Part shown: positions 10,662 to 17,810 of the stretch, one piece after another
How the letters are laid out: each line of letters starts with the position of its first letter
Numbering within the stretch: position 1 is the first letter of the stretch
Origin: Terasakiella pusilla DSM 6293
GTDB taxonomy: Bacteria; Pseudomonadota; Alphaproteobacteria; Rhodospirillales; Terasakiellaceae
DNA: 64,000 bases
Assembly (NCBI RefSeq): GCF_000688235.1
Contig: NZ_JHYO01000005.1
Location: 114,159-178,158 of the forward strand
Direction: 5' to 3'
Translations under genes and position numbers: made by a program
Notes under the pieces: generated by a model
Databases searched by the model: none
Seen by the model: the letters and a program-made list of their open reading frames with translations, nothing else
What the model was told of the DNA's origin: nothing

Positions 10662-12071
10662 TTAACAGGCGACAATATTGACGGCCAAACCGCCTTGAGA
10701 GGTTTCTTTATATTTGCTCTGCATATCCAGACCTGTTTGCCTCATGGTTTCAATCACTTTATCCAGTGACACCAGATGAGTCCCATCCCCACGCAAAGCC
10801 AAACGTGAGGCGTTGATCGCTTTCATCGCTCCCATCGCGTTGCGTTCAATACAGGGGATTTGCACCAATCCGCCGACAGGATCGCAGGTCAAACCGAGGT
10901 TATGTTCCATCCCAATTTCAGCAGCGTTCTCCACCTGCTCGTTGGTCCCACCAAGAGCCGCCACCAGTGCCCCAGCCGCCATTGAACAAGCAACCCCGAC
11001 TTCGCCTTGACAACCAACTTCTGCACCAGAGATTGACGCACGTTTTTTGTAAAGAACCCCGATCGCACCAGCCGTCAGCAAAAAGGTTTCAATCCCTTGC
11101 TGGTTGGCAGCCGGACAAAACCGTTCATAGTACCTTAAAACAGCAGGAATAATACCTGCCGCCCCATTTGTCGGCGCGGTTACGACCCGTCCGCCAGAGG
11201 CGTTTTCCTCATTGACGGCCAACGCATAAAGATTAACCCAATCCATAACGGTCAACGGGTCCTTCAAACCGGCTTCAGGACGTTCTGTCAATTCTCGATA
11301 CATGTCACGCGCGCGGCGTTTTACTTTGAAGGCCCCGGGGAGATACCCTTCCTGCTCCATTCCACGTTTTATACAATCGGTCATGGCTTGATGAATGCGC
11401 CCCAGAAATTCCTTGGTTTCTTCTTCCGGTCGCCAAGCTTTTTCATTTTCCAGCATAATTTCAGCAATACTCAAACCTTCTCGCTTGCCAATCTCCAACA
11501 ATTCGTCACCAGACGTAAAGGGATACGGGAGAACAAGGTTATCCTTACTGTATTCAATGTGATTATGCTCCCCCTTGGACACGATAAAGCCACCGCCGAC
11601 AGAATAGTATTCCTGCTGATGGATCATTTGCCCCAAGGCATTAAAGGCCGCAATACGCATGGCATTGGGATGTTCCGGCAAGACCTCGTCATAATTAAAG
11701 ATCAGACTGTCATCTTCAAAAAAAGCAATATCGTGCTGCCCCGCCAACACTATGCGGTTATTGCTGCGAATTCTGTTTAAAATATCGGGGACTTCATCTG
11801 GATTGACGCTCCGTGGGCGCTGCCCGCTCAATCCTAATAAAACCGCATCATGCGTCGCGTGCCCTTTACCTGTCAGCGCGAGGGAACCGAACAGATCAAT
11901 TTTTACCGAAACGGTTTTACCCAATTGTTCTAAACGGATCAAATCCTGACAGAAGAGATACCCTGCCCGCATGGGACCAACCGTATGGGAACTGCTCGGG
12001 CCAATGCCGATGGTAAAAAGATCAACGACACTTAGGTTTGTTTCTAATTGGGCTTTTTGTTTGGCGTTCAT
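10662..12071 (-). CDS. sdaA: L-serine dehydratase (L-serine ammonia-lyase), single-chain iron-sulfur type
   Basis: This enzyme deaminates L-serine to pyruvate and ammonia in the cytoplasm. The 469-residue chain carries the N-terminal beta domain (motif [16 protein letters not shown]) and the C-terminal alpha domain with the cysteines that hold the 4Fe-4S cluster ([21 protein letters not shown]). It ends in NIVAC. In the Legionella enzyme the terminal cysteine folds back as a cluster ligand, and this tail suggests the same. The ATG at 12071 is preferred over an in-frame GTG three codons upstream, because AAGGAG lies eight bases before the ATG. The leader carries a tandem glycine riboswitch, so expression should respond to glycine. 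The gene stands alone. Confidence 0.95.
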   Translation of the reverse strand: MNAKQKAQLETNLSVVDLFTIGIGPSSSHTVGPMRAGYLFCQDLIRLEQLGKTVSVKIDLFGSLALTGKGHATHDAVLLGLSGQRPRSVNPDEVPDILNRIRSNNRIVLAGQHDIAFFEDDSLIFNYDEVLPEHPNAMRIAAFNALGQMIHQQEYYSVGGGFIVSKGEHNHIEYSKDNLVLPYPFTSGDELLEIGKREGLSIAEIMLENEKAWRPEEETKEFLGRIHQAMTDCIKRGMEQEGYLPGAFKVKRRARDMYRELTERPEAGLKDPLTVMDWVNLYALAVNEENASGGRVVTAPTNGAAGIIPAVLRYYERFCPAANQQGIETFLLTAGAIGVLYKKRASISGAEVGCQGEVGVACSMAAGALVAALGGTNEQVENAAEIGMEHNLGLTCDPVGGLVQIPCIERNAMGAMKAINASRLALRGDGTHLVSLDKVIETMRQTGLDMQSKYKETSQGGLAVNIVAC

Positions 12072-12118
12072 ATCTGGCACTCCTTAGATAAGCAGTTCAT
12101 TGCAAACTGCCGTTAAGA

Positions 12119-12312
12119 TGTGCCCCCTCTGTCCTGTGACCTGAGATTATCCCCGTCCTGACTATCGCAGGGTGCGGACTGACCTTCGGTGGGATATGAC
12201 TATCCTCTCTCCAGAGCCTTAAACCTGCGCAGTACATGTGCCTGAGAGTTTGTCGGGGCTGATTGCTCCTTCGGCGCCGGCGTCTATAGCCGTCTCTCCT
12301 GCACAGGTGTAA
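12119..12312 (-). promoter_or_regulatory. tandem glycine riboswitch in the sdaA leader
   Basis: Read on the minus strand, two glycine aptamers follow each other. The first (about 12312-12228) has the GGAGAG box, the conserved GCGCCGAAGGAGCAA core and the ACTCTCAGGCA segment. The second (about 12219-12121) repeats the plan with CTGGAGAG, CACCGAAGG and ATCTCAGGTCACAGGACAGAGG. Both lie just upstream of sdaA. No clear intrinsic terminator is visible between aptamer 2 and the start codon. A hairpin GCAGTT/AACTGC lies just before the Shine-Dalgarno sequence, so control may act on translation, which is inference. Confidence 0.92.
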
Positions 12313-12359
12313 AAGGTATGTGAATCCAATATACTATAGTTGAGACCGAAAACTAACTC

Positions 12360-12848
12360 TTAATTTCCTGAAGCGGACTTTTCTTTATGCTTCTCTTCGA
12401 TCGCTTTTGCGTTTTGTCGCACGCGCGCCATCATATTACGTAAGCTATCACGCTCGGAATCCGTGAACCCATCCAGCAGATCTTCCTCCAACTGGCGAAC
12501 CTTCTGGACCAAATCTTCAAAAACCAACTGGCCGGATCGTGTCAACTGCAACGCAACTTTGCGACGGTCATCCTCGTCCACACGACGTTCCAGATACCCC
12601 GCTTTTGTCAGTCCGGCAATCGCGCGGCTCACCTTCACTTTGTCGATACTGGATCGCTTGACAATCTCCCCGGCAGACAGCGGTTGCTCATTGCCCAGCA
12701 CCGCCATTGCACGCCATTCTGACACGGTTAATTTATATTCCCGCTCATAGATTTCTGTCACAGACTGACTGACGGAACGGTAATAAATTCGTACCAAATA
12801 GGGGAAAAAGCTCTCAAGCTGAAAAGCGTCTGCTGGCCCTTTTTTCAT
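12360..12848 (-). CDS. MarR-family transcriptional regulator
   Basis: This 162-residue protein has the MarR winged-helix fold: an N-terminal dimerisation helix, the helix-turn-helix around residues 60-85 (SAGEIVKRSSIDKVKVSRAI) and the wing with the typical DEDDRRKVALQLT motif. It is divergent from the VOC/FAD-hydroxylase operon that starts at 13019. The shared gap carries three copies of an 18-base near-palindrome, so it most likely represses both itself and that operon and is released by an aromatic ligand. The ligand is unknown. The ATG at 12848 follows an AGGA ribosome site. Confidence 0.9.
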   Translation of the reverse strand: MKKGPADAFQLESFFPYLVRIYYRSVSQSVTEIYEREYKLTVSEWRAMAVLGNEQPLSAGEIVKRSSIDKVKVSRAIAGLTKAGYLERRVDEDDRRKVALQLTRSGQLVFEDLVQKVRQLEEDLLDGFTDSERDSLRNMMARVRQNAKAIEEKHKEKSASGN

Positions 12849-12873
12849 CTCTTATTCCTGAGTGTTTACAATT

Positions 12874-12891
12874 TAGTTTCATAAATAACTA
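12874..12891. promoter_or_regulatory. putative MarR operator 1 (next to the marR gene)
   Basis: TAGTTTCATAAATAACTA has perfect five-base inverted ends (TAGTT/AACTA). It sits 26 bases upstream of the marR start, where it could block that promoter. It shares its arms and spacing with two sites on the operon side of the gap. Confidence 0.6.
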
Positions 12892-12951
12892 TTTAAGGCC
12901 ACCCTCCCCCTCCTTGCAAGTTTTTTCGCCTCACTTCATTTTTTTCTTGAT

Positions 12952-12990
12952 TAGTTACATTTGCAACCTTTATAGTTTCATTTGTAACTT
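12952..12990. promoter_or_regulatory. putative MarR operators 2 and 3 (in front of the aromatic operon)
   Basis: Two 18-base sites, TAGTTACATTTGCAACCT (12952-12969) and TAGTTTCATTTGTAACTT (12973-12990), have the same GTTnCATTTGnAAC core. They start 21 bases apart, two helical turns, so two dimers could bind the same face of the DNA. They lie 29-67 bases before the start codon of the VOC gene. Confidence 0.65.
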
Positions 12991-13018
12991 ATTTGGCACA
13001 AGCCACAGGGAGAAAAAA

Positions 13019-13555
13019 ATGACCATCCAGAAAATTCATCACGTTGCCTATCGCTGCAAGGATGCGAAGGAAACGGTCGAGTGGTACCAGAAATACCTTG
13101 ATATGGACTTTGTTCTTGCGATTGCAGAAAACGAAGTCCCATCCACAAAAGAGCCCGATCCTTACATGCATATCTTCCTTGATGCAGGGAACGGCAATGT
13201 CCTTGCGTTTTTTGAACTGCCAAATTCACCGGAGATGGGCCGCGACCCGAACACCCCGGAATGGTGCCAGCATATTGCTTTTCAGGTTGGGTCAACGGAT
13301 GAAATGATGTCTATCAAAGCGAAACTGGAAGCCGATGGCATTAACGTGGTCGGCCCGACAGACCATACGATCTTCCAATCCATCTACTTCTTTGACCCAA
13401 GCGGGCATCGTCTGGAACTCGCTGCCAACACCGCCACGCCAGATATGAACAAACGCTTAGACGACGTCAAATGGCAGATGCTGGAAGAATGGTCCAAAAC
13501 CAAACGCGCGCCAGATCACGCCAAATGGATGCACGAAAAAGAATTTTCGGCGTAA
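13019..13555 (+). CDS. VOC-family (glyoxalase / extradiol dioxygenase fold) metalloprotein
   Basis: This 178-residue protein contains one VOC unit of two beta-alpha-beta-beta-beta modules. The likely metal ligands are the His in IHHVAYRC near residue 6, the His in CQHIAFQV near residue 83, and the Glu in HRLELA near residue 135. The real start is the ATG at 13019, right after AGGGAG. An upstream in-frame extension would cross the operator sites. It leads an operon with the FAD hydroxylase (24-base gap) and the DUF2783 protein. At this size it is too short for a classic two-domain extradiol dioxygenase, so it may act on the hydroxylase product or serve in the same pathway. The substrate is unknown. 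Confidence 0.85.
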   Translation: MTIQKIHHVAYRCKDAKETVEWYQKYLDMDFVLAIAENEVPSTKEPDPYMHIFLDAGNGNVLAFFELPNSPEMGRDPNTPEWCQHIAFQVGSTDEMMSIKAKLEADGINVVGPTDHTIFQSIYFFDPSGHRLELAANTATPDMNKRLDDVKWQMLEEWSKTKRAPDHAKWMHEKEFSA

Positions 13556-13579
13556 CACTATTAATAAGGGGAGGAAAAC

Positions 13580-15199
13580 ATGCTTAATACATATGCTTAT
13601 CCTGAATTTGAGTATATTCAGTGCGATGAACAAAAACACAACACCGTCAAACGTCATAAAGCCGTTATCATTGGCGCAGGACCGGTCGGGCTAACGACCG
13701 CCCTAGATTTTGCAAAGCAAGGCATTCCAGTAGTGGTGCTGGATGACAACAACACCGTCTCTATCGGTTCACGTGCTGTCTGTTACGCCAAGCGCCCGTT
13801 AGAGGTTTGGGACCGTCTGGGCGTAGGCGAGCGCATGATCGAAAAATCCGTGGAATGGAAAGTCGGTAAAGTCTTTCGCGATGAAGAACTGGTTTATCAG
13901 TTCGATTTATTGCCTGAAGATGACCACAAAATCCCGGCCTTCATCAATCTTCAACAATATTACCTTGAAGAATATATGATTGATGAATGCAAAAAACAGT
14001 ATGGCGACCTGATCGACTTTCGCTGGAAATCTAAAATCATCAGCCTGAAAAACAACGATGATCACGTCAAAATGCAGGTCGAAACACCGGATGGGGTTTA
14101 TGGGCTGGAATCTGACTATGTGGTTGCCTGTGACGGTGCAAATTCAGACACCCGCAAAATGCTGGGCCTTGAATTTGATGGTCATTTCTTCCAAGACCGC
14201 TTTCTCATTGCGGATGTGGTGATGAAGGCCGATTTCCCGGCGGAACGCTGGTTCTGGTTCAATCCCCCCTTCCACCGTAATCAATCCGTTCTCCTGCATA
14301 TGCAGTCAGATGACGTTTGGCGTATCGACTTCCAGCTTGGGTGGGACTGCGATCCGGAAGAAGAAAAGAAGCCGGAAAAAGTCATCCCGCGCCTCAAAGC
14401 CATGTTAGGTGATGACGTTGACTTTGAACTGGAATGGGTATCCGTCTATCAGTTTGCCTGTCGCCAGCTCAAAGACTTCAAATGCGGTCGCGTCTTCATT
14501 GCAGGTGATGCAGCCCACCAAGTCTCCCCTTTCGGTGCACGCGGCGCAAACACAGGTGTGCAGGATATTGACAACCTGACGTGGAAGCTTAAGCTTGTCA
14601 TGGACGGTAAGGTCCCTGAAAGCCTGCTCGATAGCTATAGCGAGGAACGGGTTTTTGCGGCTGCGGACAACCTGTTGAACTCCACCCGCTCGACAGATTT
14701 TATCACGCCCAAAAGCCCGATCTCTAAAGCCTTTCGTGATGCGGTTTTGGATCTGGCGAGTGAGTACGAATTTGCCCGCCCATTGGTAAACTCCGGTCGT
14801 CTGTCTATGCCGACACCTTACCTCAACAGCTCTCTCAACACCCCAGATGAAGATACCTTCAGCGGAAAAATGAGGCCGGGCACAAACTGTGCCGATGCCC
14901 CTATCACCGTAGATGGGCAAGACACTTGGTTCTTAAACAAGATTGCAAATTCGAAATTTGTTGTTTTGACGTTTGATACCTCCATCACAGACAAAACAGT
15001 AAACATCAACGGCATCGATTGCGACATTCTGGTCGTTGGTAAAGACATCATGGACAGCAAAGGCTGCCTGCAAGAACGCTACGACGGAACGGGTGAAACA
15101 ACCTACCTCATCCGTCCAGACCAGCATGTTGCCGCCCGCTGGCGCACGTTTGACCAAGACAAAATCAAAAAAGCCGTCCTCACCGCAACAGCGCAATAA
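13580..15199 (+). CDS. FAD-dependent aromatic hydroxylase (MhpA/PheA-TfdB-like monooxygenase)
   Basis: The 539-residue protein belongs to the class A flavin monooxygenases that hydroxylate phenolic rings with NAD(P)H and oxygen. It has the dinucleotide fold GAGPVGLTT near residue 35, the CDGAN stretch (DG-type motif) near 185, the FAD-binding GDAAHQVSPFGARGANTG near 310, and a thioredoxin-like C-terminal part. The closest named relative is 3-(3-hydroxyphenyl)propionate hydroxylase, but the substrate cannot be read from sequence. A strong GGGGAGG ribosome site precedes the ATG. No ring-cleavage hydrolase, homogentisate dioxygenase or fumarylacetoacetase gene lies nearby, so the pathway is only partly encoded here. 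Confidence 0.9.
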   Translation: MLNTYAYPEFEYIQCDEQKHNTVKRHKAVIIGAGPVGLTTALDFAKQGIPVVVLDDNNTVSIGSRAVCYAKRPLEVWDRLGVGERMIEKSVEWKVGKVFRDEELVYQFDLLPEDDHKIPAFINLQQYYLEEYMIDECKKQYGDLIDFRWKSKIISLKNNDDHVKMQVETPDGVYGLESDYVVACDGANSDTRKMLGLEFDGHFFQDRFLIADVVMKADFPAERWFWFNPPFHRNQSVLLHMQSDDVWRIDFQLGWDCDPEEEKKPEKVIPRLKAMLGDDVDFELEWVSVYQFACRQLKDFKCGRVFIAGDAAHQVSPFGARGANTGVQDIDNLTWKLKLVMDGKVPESLLDSYSEERVFAAADNLLNSTRSTDFITPKSPISKAFRDAVLDLASEYEFARPLVNSGRLSMPTPYLNSSLNTPDEDTFSGKMRPGTNCADAPITVDGQDTWFLNKIANSKFVVLTFDTSITDKTVNINGIDCDILVVGKDIMDSKGCLQERYDGTGETTYLIRPDQHVAARWRTFDQDKIKKAVLTATAQ

Positions 15200-15216
15200 A
15201 TCATAGGGAGCAAACC

Positions 15217-15408
15217 ATGAGCCTCAACACAAAACCGAACATCGCCTCTCCTGATGATTTTTATCAGGACCTGATCGATCTACACCGCGATTTAAGCGAC
15301 GAAGAAAGCCGCGACCTCAATGCCCGCTTGATCCTCCTCCTCGCCAATCACATTGGGGATATGGATATCCTGAAAGCCGCTATGAGCGCAGCAAGAAAAG
15401 ACACATAG
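15217..15408 (+). CDS. DUF2783 family small protein
   Basis: This 63-residue acidic, helical protein has the typical DUF2783 core LSDEESRDLNARLILLLANH. The family is known from operons with class A flavin hydroxylases, and here too it directly follows one, 17 bases after its stop. No catalytic residues are evident. A small partner or stabiliser of the hydroxylase is a reasonable guess, not shown. A terminator follows. Confidence 0.85.
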   Translation: MSLNTKPNIASPDDFYQDLIDLHRDLSDEESRDLNARLILLLANHIGDMDILKAAMSAARKDT

Positions 15409-15412
15409 AAAC

Positions 15413-15445
15413 AAAGGCCTCCCACAATGATGGGGGGCCTTTTTC
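15413..15445 (+). terminator. intrinsic terminator of the aromatic operon
   Basis: Inverted arms AAAGGCCTCCC and GGGGGGCCTTTTT flank an eight-base loop, and the right arm runs into a T-rich tract. It closes the VOC/hydroxylase/DUF2783 operon. Confidence 0.85.
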
Positions 15446-15532
15446 CATGAAATAGAAAAAAACTCAAAAAAAGCAAAATTCACCCTTGCCAAGACCATAA
15501 AGATTGGGCTATTACCCTCTCCACAAACTTAA

Positions 15533-15620
15533 GGATGGCTGGCTGAGTGGTCGAAAGCGGCGGTCTTGAAAACCGTTGTACCGAGAGGTACCTGGGGTTC
15601 GAATCCCTAGCCATCCGCCA
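15533..15620 (+). tRNA. tRNA-Ser (anticodon TGA)
   Basis: The acceptor arms GGATGGC and GCCATCC pair, the D arm contains GGCTGAGTGGTC, and the anticodon loop CTTGAAA gives TGA. There is a long class II variable arm (TACCGAGAGGTA), a normal T arm (GGGGTTCGAATCCC) and an encoded CCA end. Confidence 0.97.
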
Positions 15621-15622
15621 TT

Positions 15623-15656
15623 AAAAACCCTACGATTAATTTCGTGGGGTTTTTTA
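15623..15656 (+). terminator. terminator after tRNA-Ser
   Basis: AAAACCCTACGA pairs with TTCGTGGGGTTTTTT across a short loop and ends in a T run, three bases after the tRNA. Confidence 0.8.
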
Positions 15657-16006
15657 TTTTGTTCATCCAACATCCTGTAGATGAGCAAAGCACACAGATT
15701 GATGTGCTTTTTCTAGGAATGCCACGTACTCATACCCACACTTAATTCATACCAGAGTAAACCCATCGCCTAAAAGATCAGGTTTAAAGTTGCTGATTGA
15801 AGCACAGCTATAACCTTTCTACTTCAAGGTCGGCCTATGTCCTTAAGGGACCATCGAGCCAAGTTAGATCCCAACCATGGATTTTTTATTTCACATTTTC
15901 ACTGCATTCTATTCGTTTCCGTCTCGAAGCGGATTCATGCGGGAAAACAGTCTAATTTGATGGCTTTTATCGTTGCAATATTTGTCAGTTTCACTAGAAC
16001 CCCTGA
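15657..16006. other. intergenic region before the phosphate transporter
   Basis: This 350-base stretch has no frame with a believable start, ribosome site and composition. A weak hairpin AAAGCACA...TGTGCTTT lies near 15690. Apart from the PHO box just downstream I see nothing assignable in it. Confidence 0.5.
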
Positions 16007-16024
16007 GTGTGATAAAACTGTCAT
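16007..16024 (+). promoter_or_regulatory. PHO box (PhoB-binding site) upstream of pit
   Basis: GTGTGATAAAACTGTCAT matches the 7-4-7 direct-repeat plan of PHO boxes (CTGTCAT-AAAA-CTGTCAT). The second half is perfect and the first matches five of seven. It lies 105 bases upstream of the transporter start, so induction under phosphate limitation is likely. Confidence 0.65.
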
Positions 16025-16128
16025 AAAACGATAAACAATTAAAACGTTTATTATAAAAGCCGTAGACAATAACGGTGCAAAATAACTTCGAAGTAGAACG
16101 TGAATGGTGCTCTGTAGGAGAGAACAAC

Positions 16129-17688
16129 ATGGACCTGAACAACATCGCAAAGATTGAACAGGCGCAATATGTAAACAGGAGAGAACTTGTCCGCTTGGGA
16201 AGTGCGGCAATCTTTCTCGTCGCTATCATCATTTTTGTCGGCACCAAAATGCCCGGCAGTATTTTGCTTATTTCCGCTGCTGTAATTGGTGGGTATATGG
16301 CGCTTAACATTGGCGCCAACGATGTCGCAAACAATGTTGGTCCCGCCGTCGGATCCCAGACACTGACCCTAACAGGCGCCATCATAATTGCTGCGATTTT
16401 TGAATCAGCCGGTGCCATTATCGCTGGGGGCGATGTGGTCGGGACCATCCGCAAAGGCATCATTGACCCGAGCGCCATTTCCGACCCGCAAGTCTTTGTC
16501 TGGTTGATGATGGCTGCTTTACTTGCCGGTGCCGTCTGGCTTAACCTCGCAACCTTCCTTGCCCTGCCCGTTTCAACCACACACTCCATCGTTGGTGGCG
16601 TCCTTGGGGCGGGTATTGCCGCTGCTGGCTGGGACATCGCGGATTGGGGCAAAGTTGGACAGATTGCAGCAAGCTGGGTAATTTCACCTGTCTTTGGCGG
16701 CATCATCGCTGCAGGCTTTCTCTATACCATCAAAAGGACCATCACTTACAAGTGCGACAAAATTGCCGCCGCGCGTAAAGTTGTCCCCCTCTTGATCGGC
16801 ACTATGGCTTGGGCCTTTACAACATATCTGATTATGAAAGGGCTTAAAAAGCTCTTTAAAATCGACTTTATATACGCACTCGGCATTGGCTTTGTCATTG
16901 GGGTGGGTGTCATTTTCATCGTATCACCGATCATTGCACGCACATCAGCCGAACTTAAAAACAGCAAGGCGTCCGTCAATAAACTCTTCGTCATTCCCCT
17001 TATTTGTGCCGCGGCTTTGCTTAGTTTTGCCCATGGCGCAAACGATGTTGCCAACGCTGTTGGCCCCTTGGCCGCGATCTATGACGTTATTTCTCACGGG
17101 GCAATGGCCGCAAAAGCCAGCATCCCCTTGTGGGTAATGGTCATCGGTGCGTTGGGGATTTCTCTTGGCCTTGCTTTGTTTGGTCCCAAGCTGATCCGAA
17201 CTGTTGGTTCAGAAATTACCGAACTCGATCAGGCCCGCGCCTTCTGTATCGCCATGGCGGCTGCCATTACCGTTATCATCGCGAGTCAACTGGGCTTACC
17301 TGTAAGCTCTACACACATCGCAATCGGGGCCATTTTTGGTATCGGCTTTCTGCGTGAAGCGATCAAGGCCAACTATGGGAAGATGATCGTGGAAATCAAA
17401 TCCCACCACGCAGGGGCTGACGAAGCTGAAGTCACCGCTTTCCTCGACAAGTTTGAAGCCGCCTCTTTTGAAGAAAAAGGCCATATGCTTGCCGACCTCA
17501 AAAAACACAAACAAGCCCCCACCGTCACTAAAAAAGAACGCAAAAGTCTGGTGAAGGAATATAAAAAAGAACTGGTCCAACGCTCTGCGGCCCTCAAGAT
17601 TATCGCAGCTTGGGTCATTACGGTGCCCCTATCCGGTCTACTGGCTGCGCTGATCTATTTCACCCTGCGCGGCATGTTGCTGCCCTGA
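16129..17688 (+). CDS. pit: inorganic phosphate transporter, PiT family
   Basis: This 519-residue membrane protein imports phosphate, usually as a metal-phosphate complex driven by protons or sodium. Both PiT signatures are present: NIGANDVANNVGPAVG near residue 63 and AHGANDVANAVGPLAA near 302. About ten to twelve hydrophobic segments flank a soluble loop near residues 415-485 rich in Lys and Glu. The ATG at 16129 has an AGGAG site, whereas a longer GTG frame from 16075 lacks one. The DUF47/PhoU-like partner often found beside PiT genes is absent. A PHO box lies upstream and a PhoD-like phosphatase gene downstream, which points to phosphate acquisition. Confidence 0.93.
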   Translation: MDLNNIAKIEQAQYVNRRELVRLGSAAIFLVAIIIFVGTKMPGSILLISAAVIGGYMALNIGANDVANNVGPAVGSQTLTLTGAIIIAAIFESAGAIIAGGDVVGTIRKGIIDPSAISDPQVFVWLMMAALLAGAVWLNLATFLALPVSTTHSIVGGVLGAGIAAAGWDIADWGKVGQIAASWVISPVFGGIIAAGFLYTIKRTITYKCDKIAAARKVVPLLIGTMAWAFTTYLIMKGLKKLFKIDFIYALGIGFVIGVGVIFIVSPIIARTSAELKNSKASVNKLFVIPLICAAALLSFAHGANDVANAVGPLAAIYDVISHGAMAAKASIPLWVMVIGALGISLGLALFGPKLIRTVGSEITELDQARAFCIAMAAAITVIIASQLGLPVSSTHIAIGAIFGIGFLREAIKANYGKMIVEIKSHHAGADEAEVTAFLDKFEAASFEEKGHMLADLKKHKQAPTVTKKERKSLVKEYKKELVQRSAALKIIAAWVITVPLSGLLAALIYFTLRGMLLP

Positions 17689-17708
17689 GCATAGATCGGC
17701 ATATCTTG

Positions 17709-17759
17709 AACCTGTCATTGTCTTTAAAGTCACAATGACAGGTTTCCCCTTTCTTTTTT
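17709..17759 (+). terminator. terminator after pit
   Basis: A perfect 13-base inverted repeat (AACCTGTCATTGT / ACAATGACAGGTT) is followed by a pyrimidine tract ending in six T. Confidence 0.75.
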
Positions 17760-17810
17760 GTGACGATCCTCTACATTATTAAGTCATTGTGATGTAAGAG
17801 GGTTTATTTC

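Noticed and set aside
15533..15660. tRNA-Ser as an integration site of a mobile island
   Set aside because: No integrase gene or repeated tRNA 3' fragment is visible nearby, and a terminator follows the tRNA directly.
15909..16706. 265-codon minus frame over the start of pit
   Set aside because: It is the antisense of the PiT coding sequence and its leader, and is explained by codon bias of the real gene.
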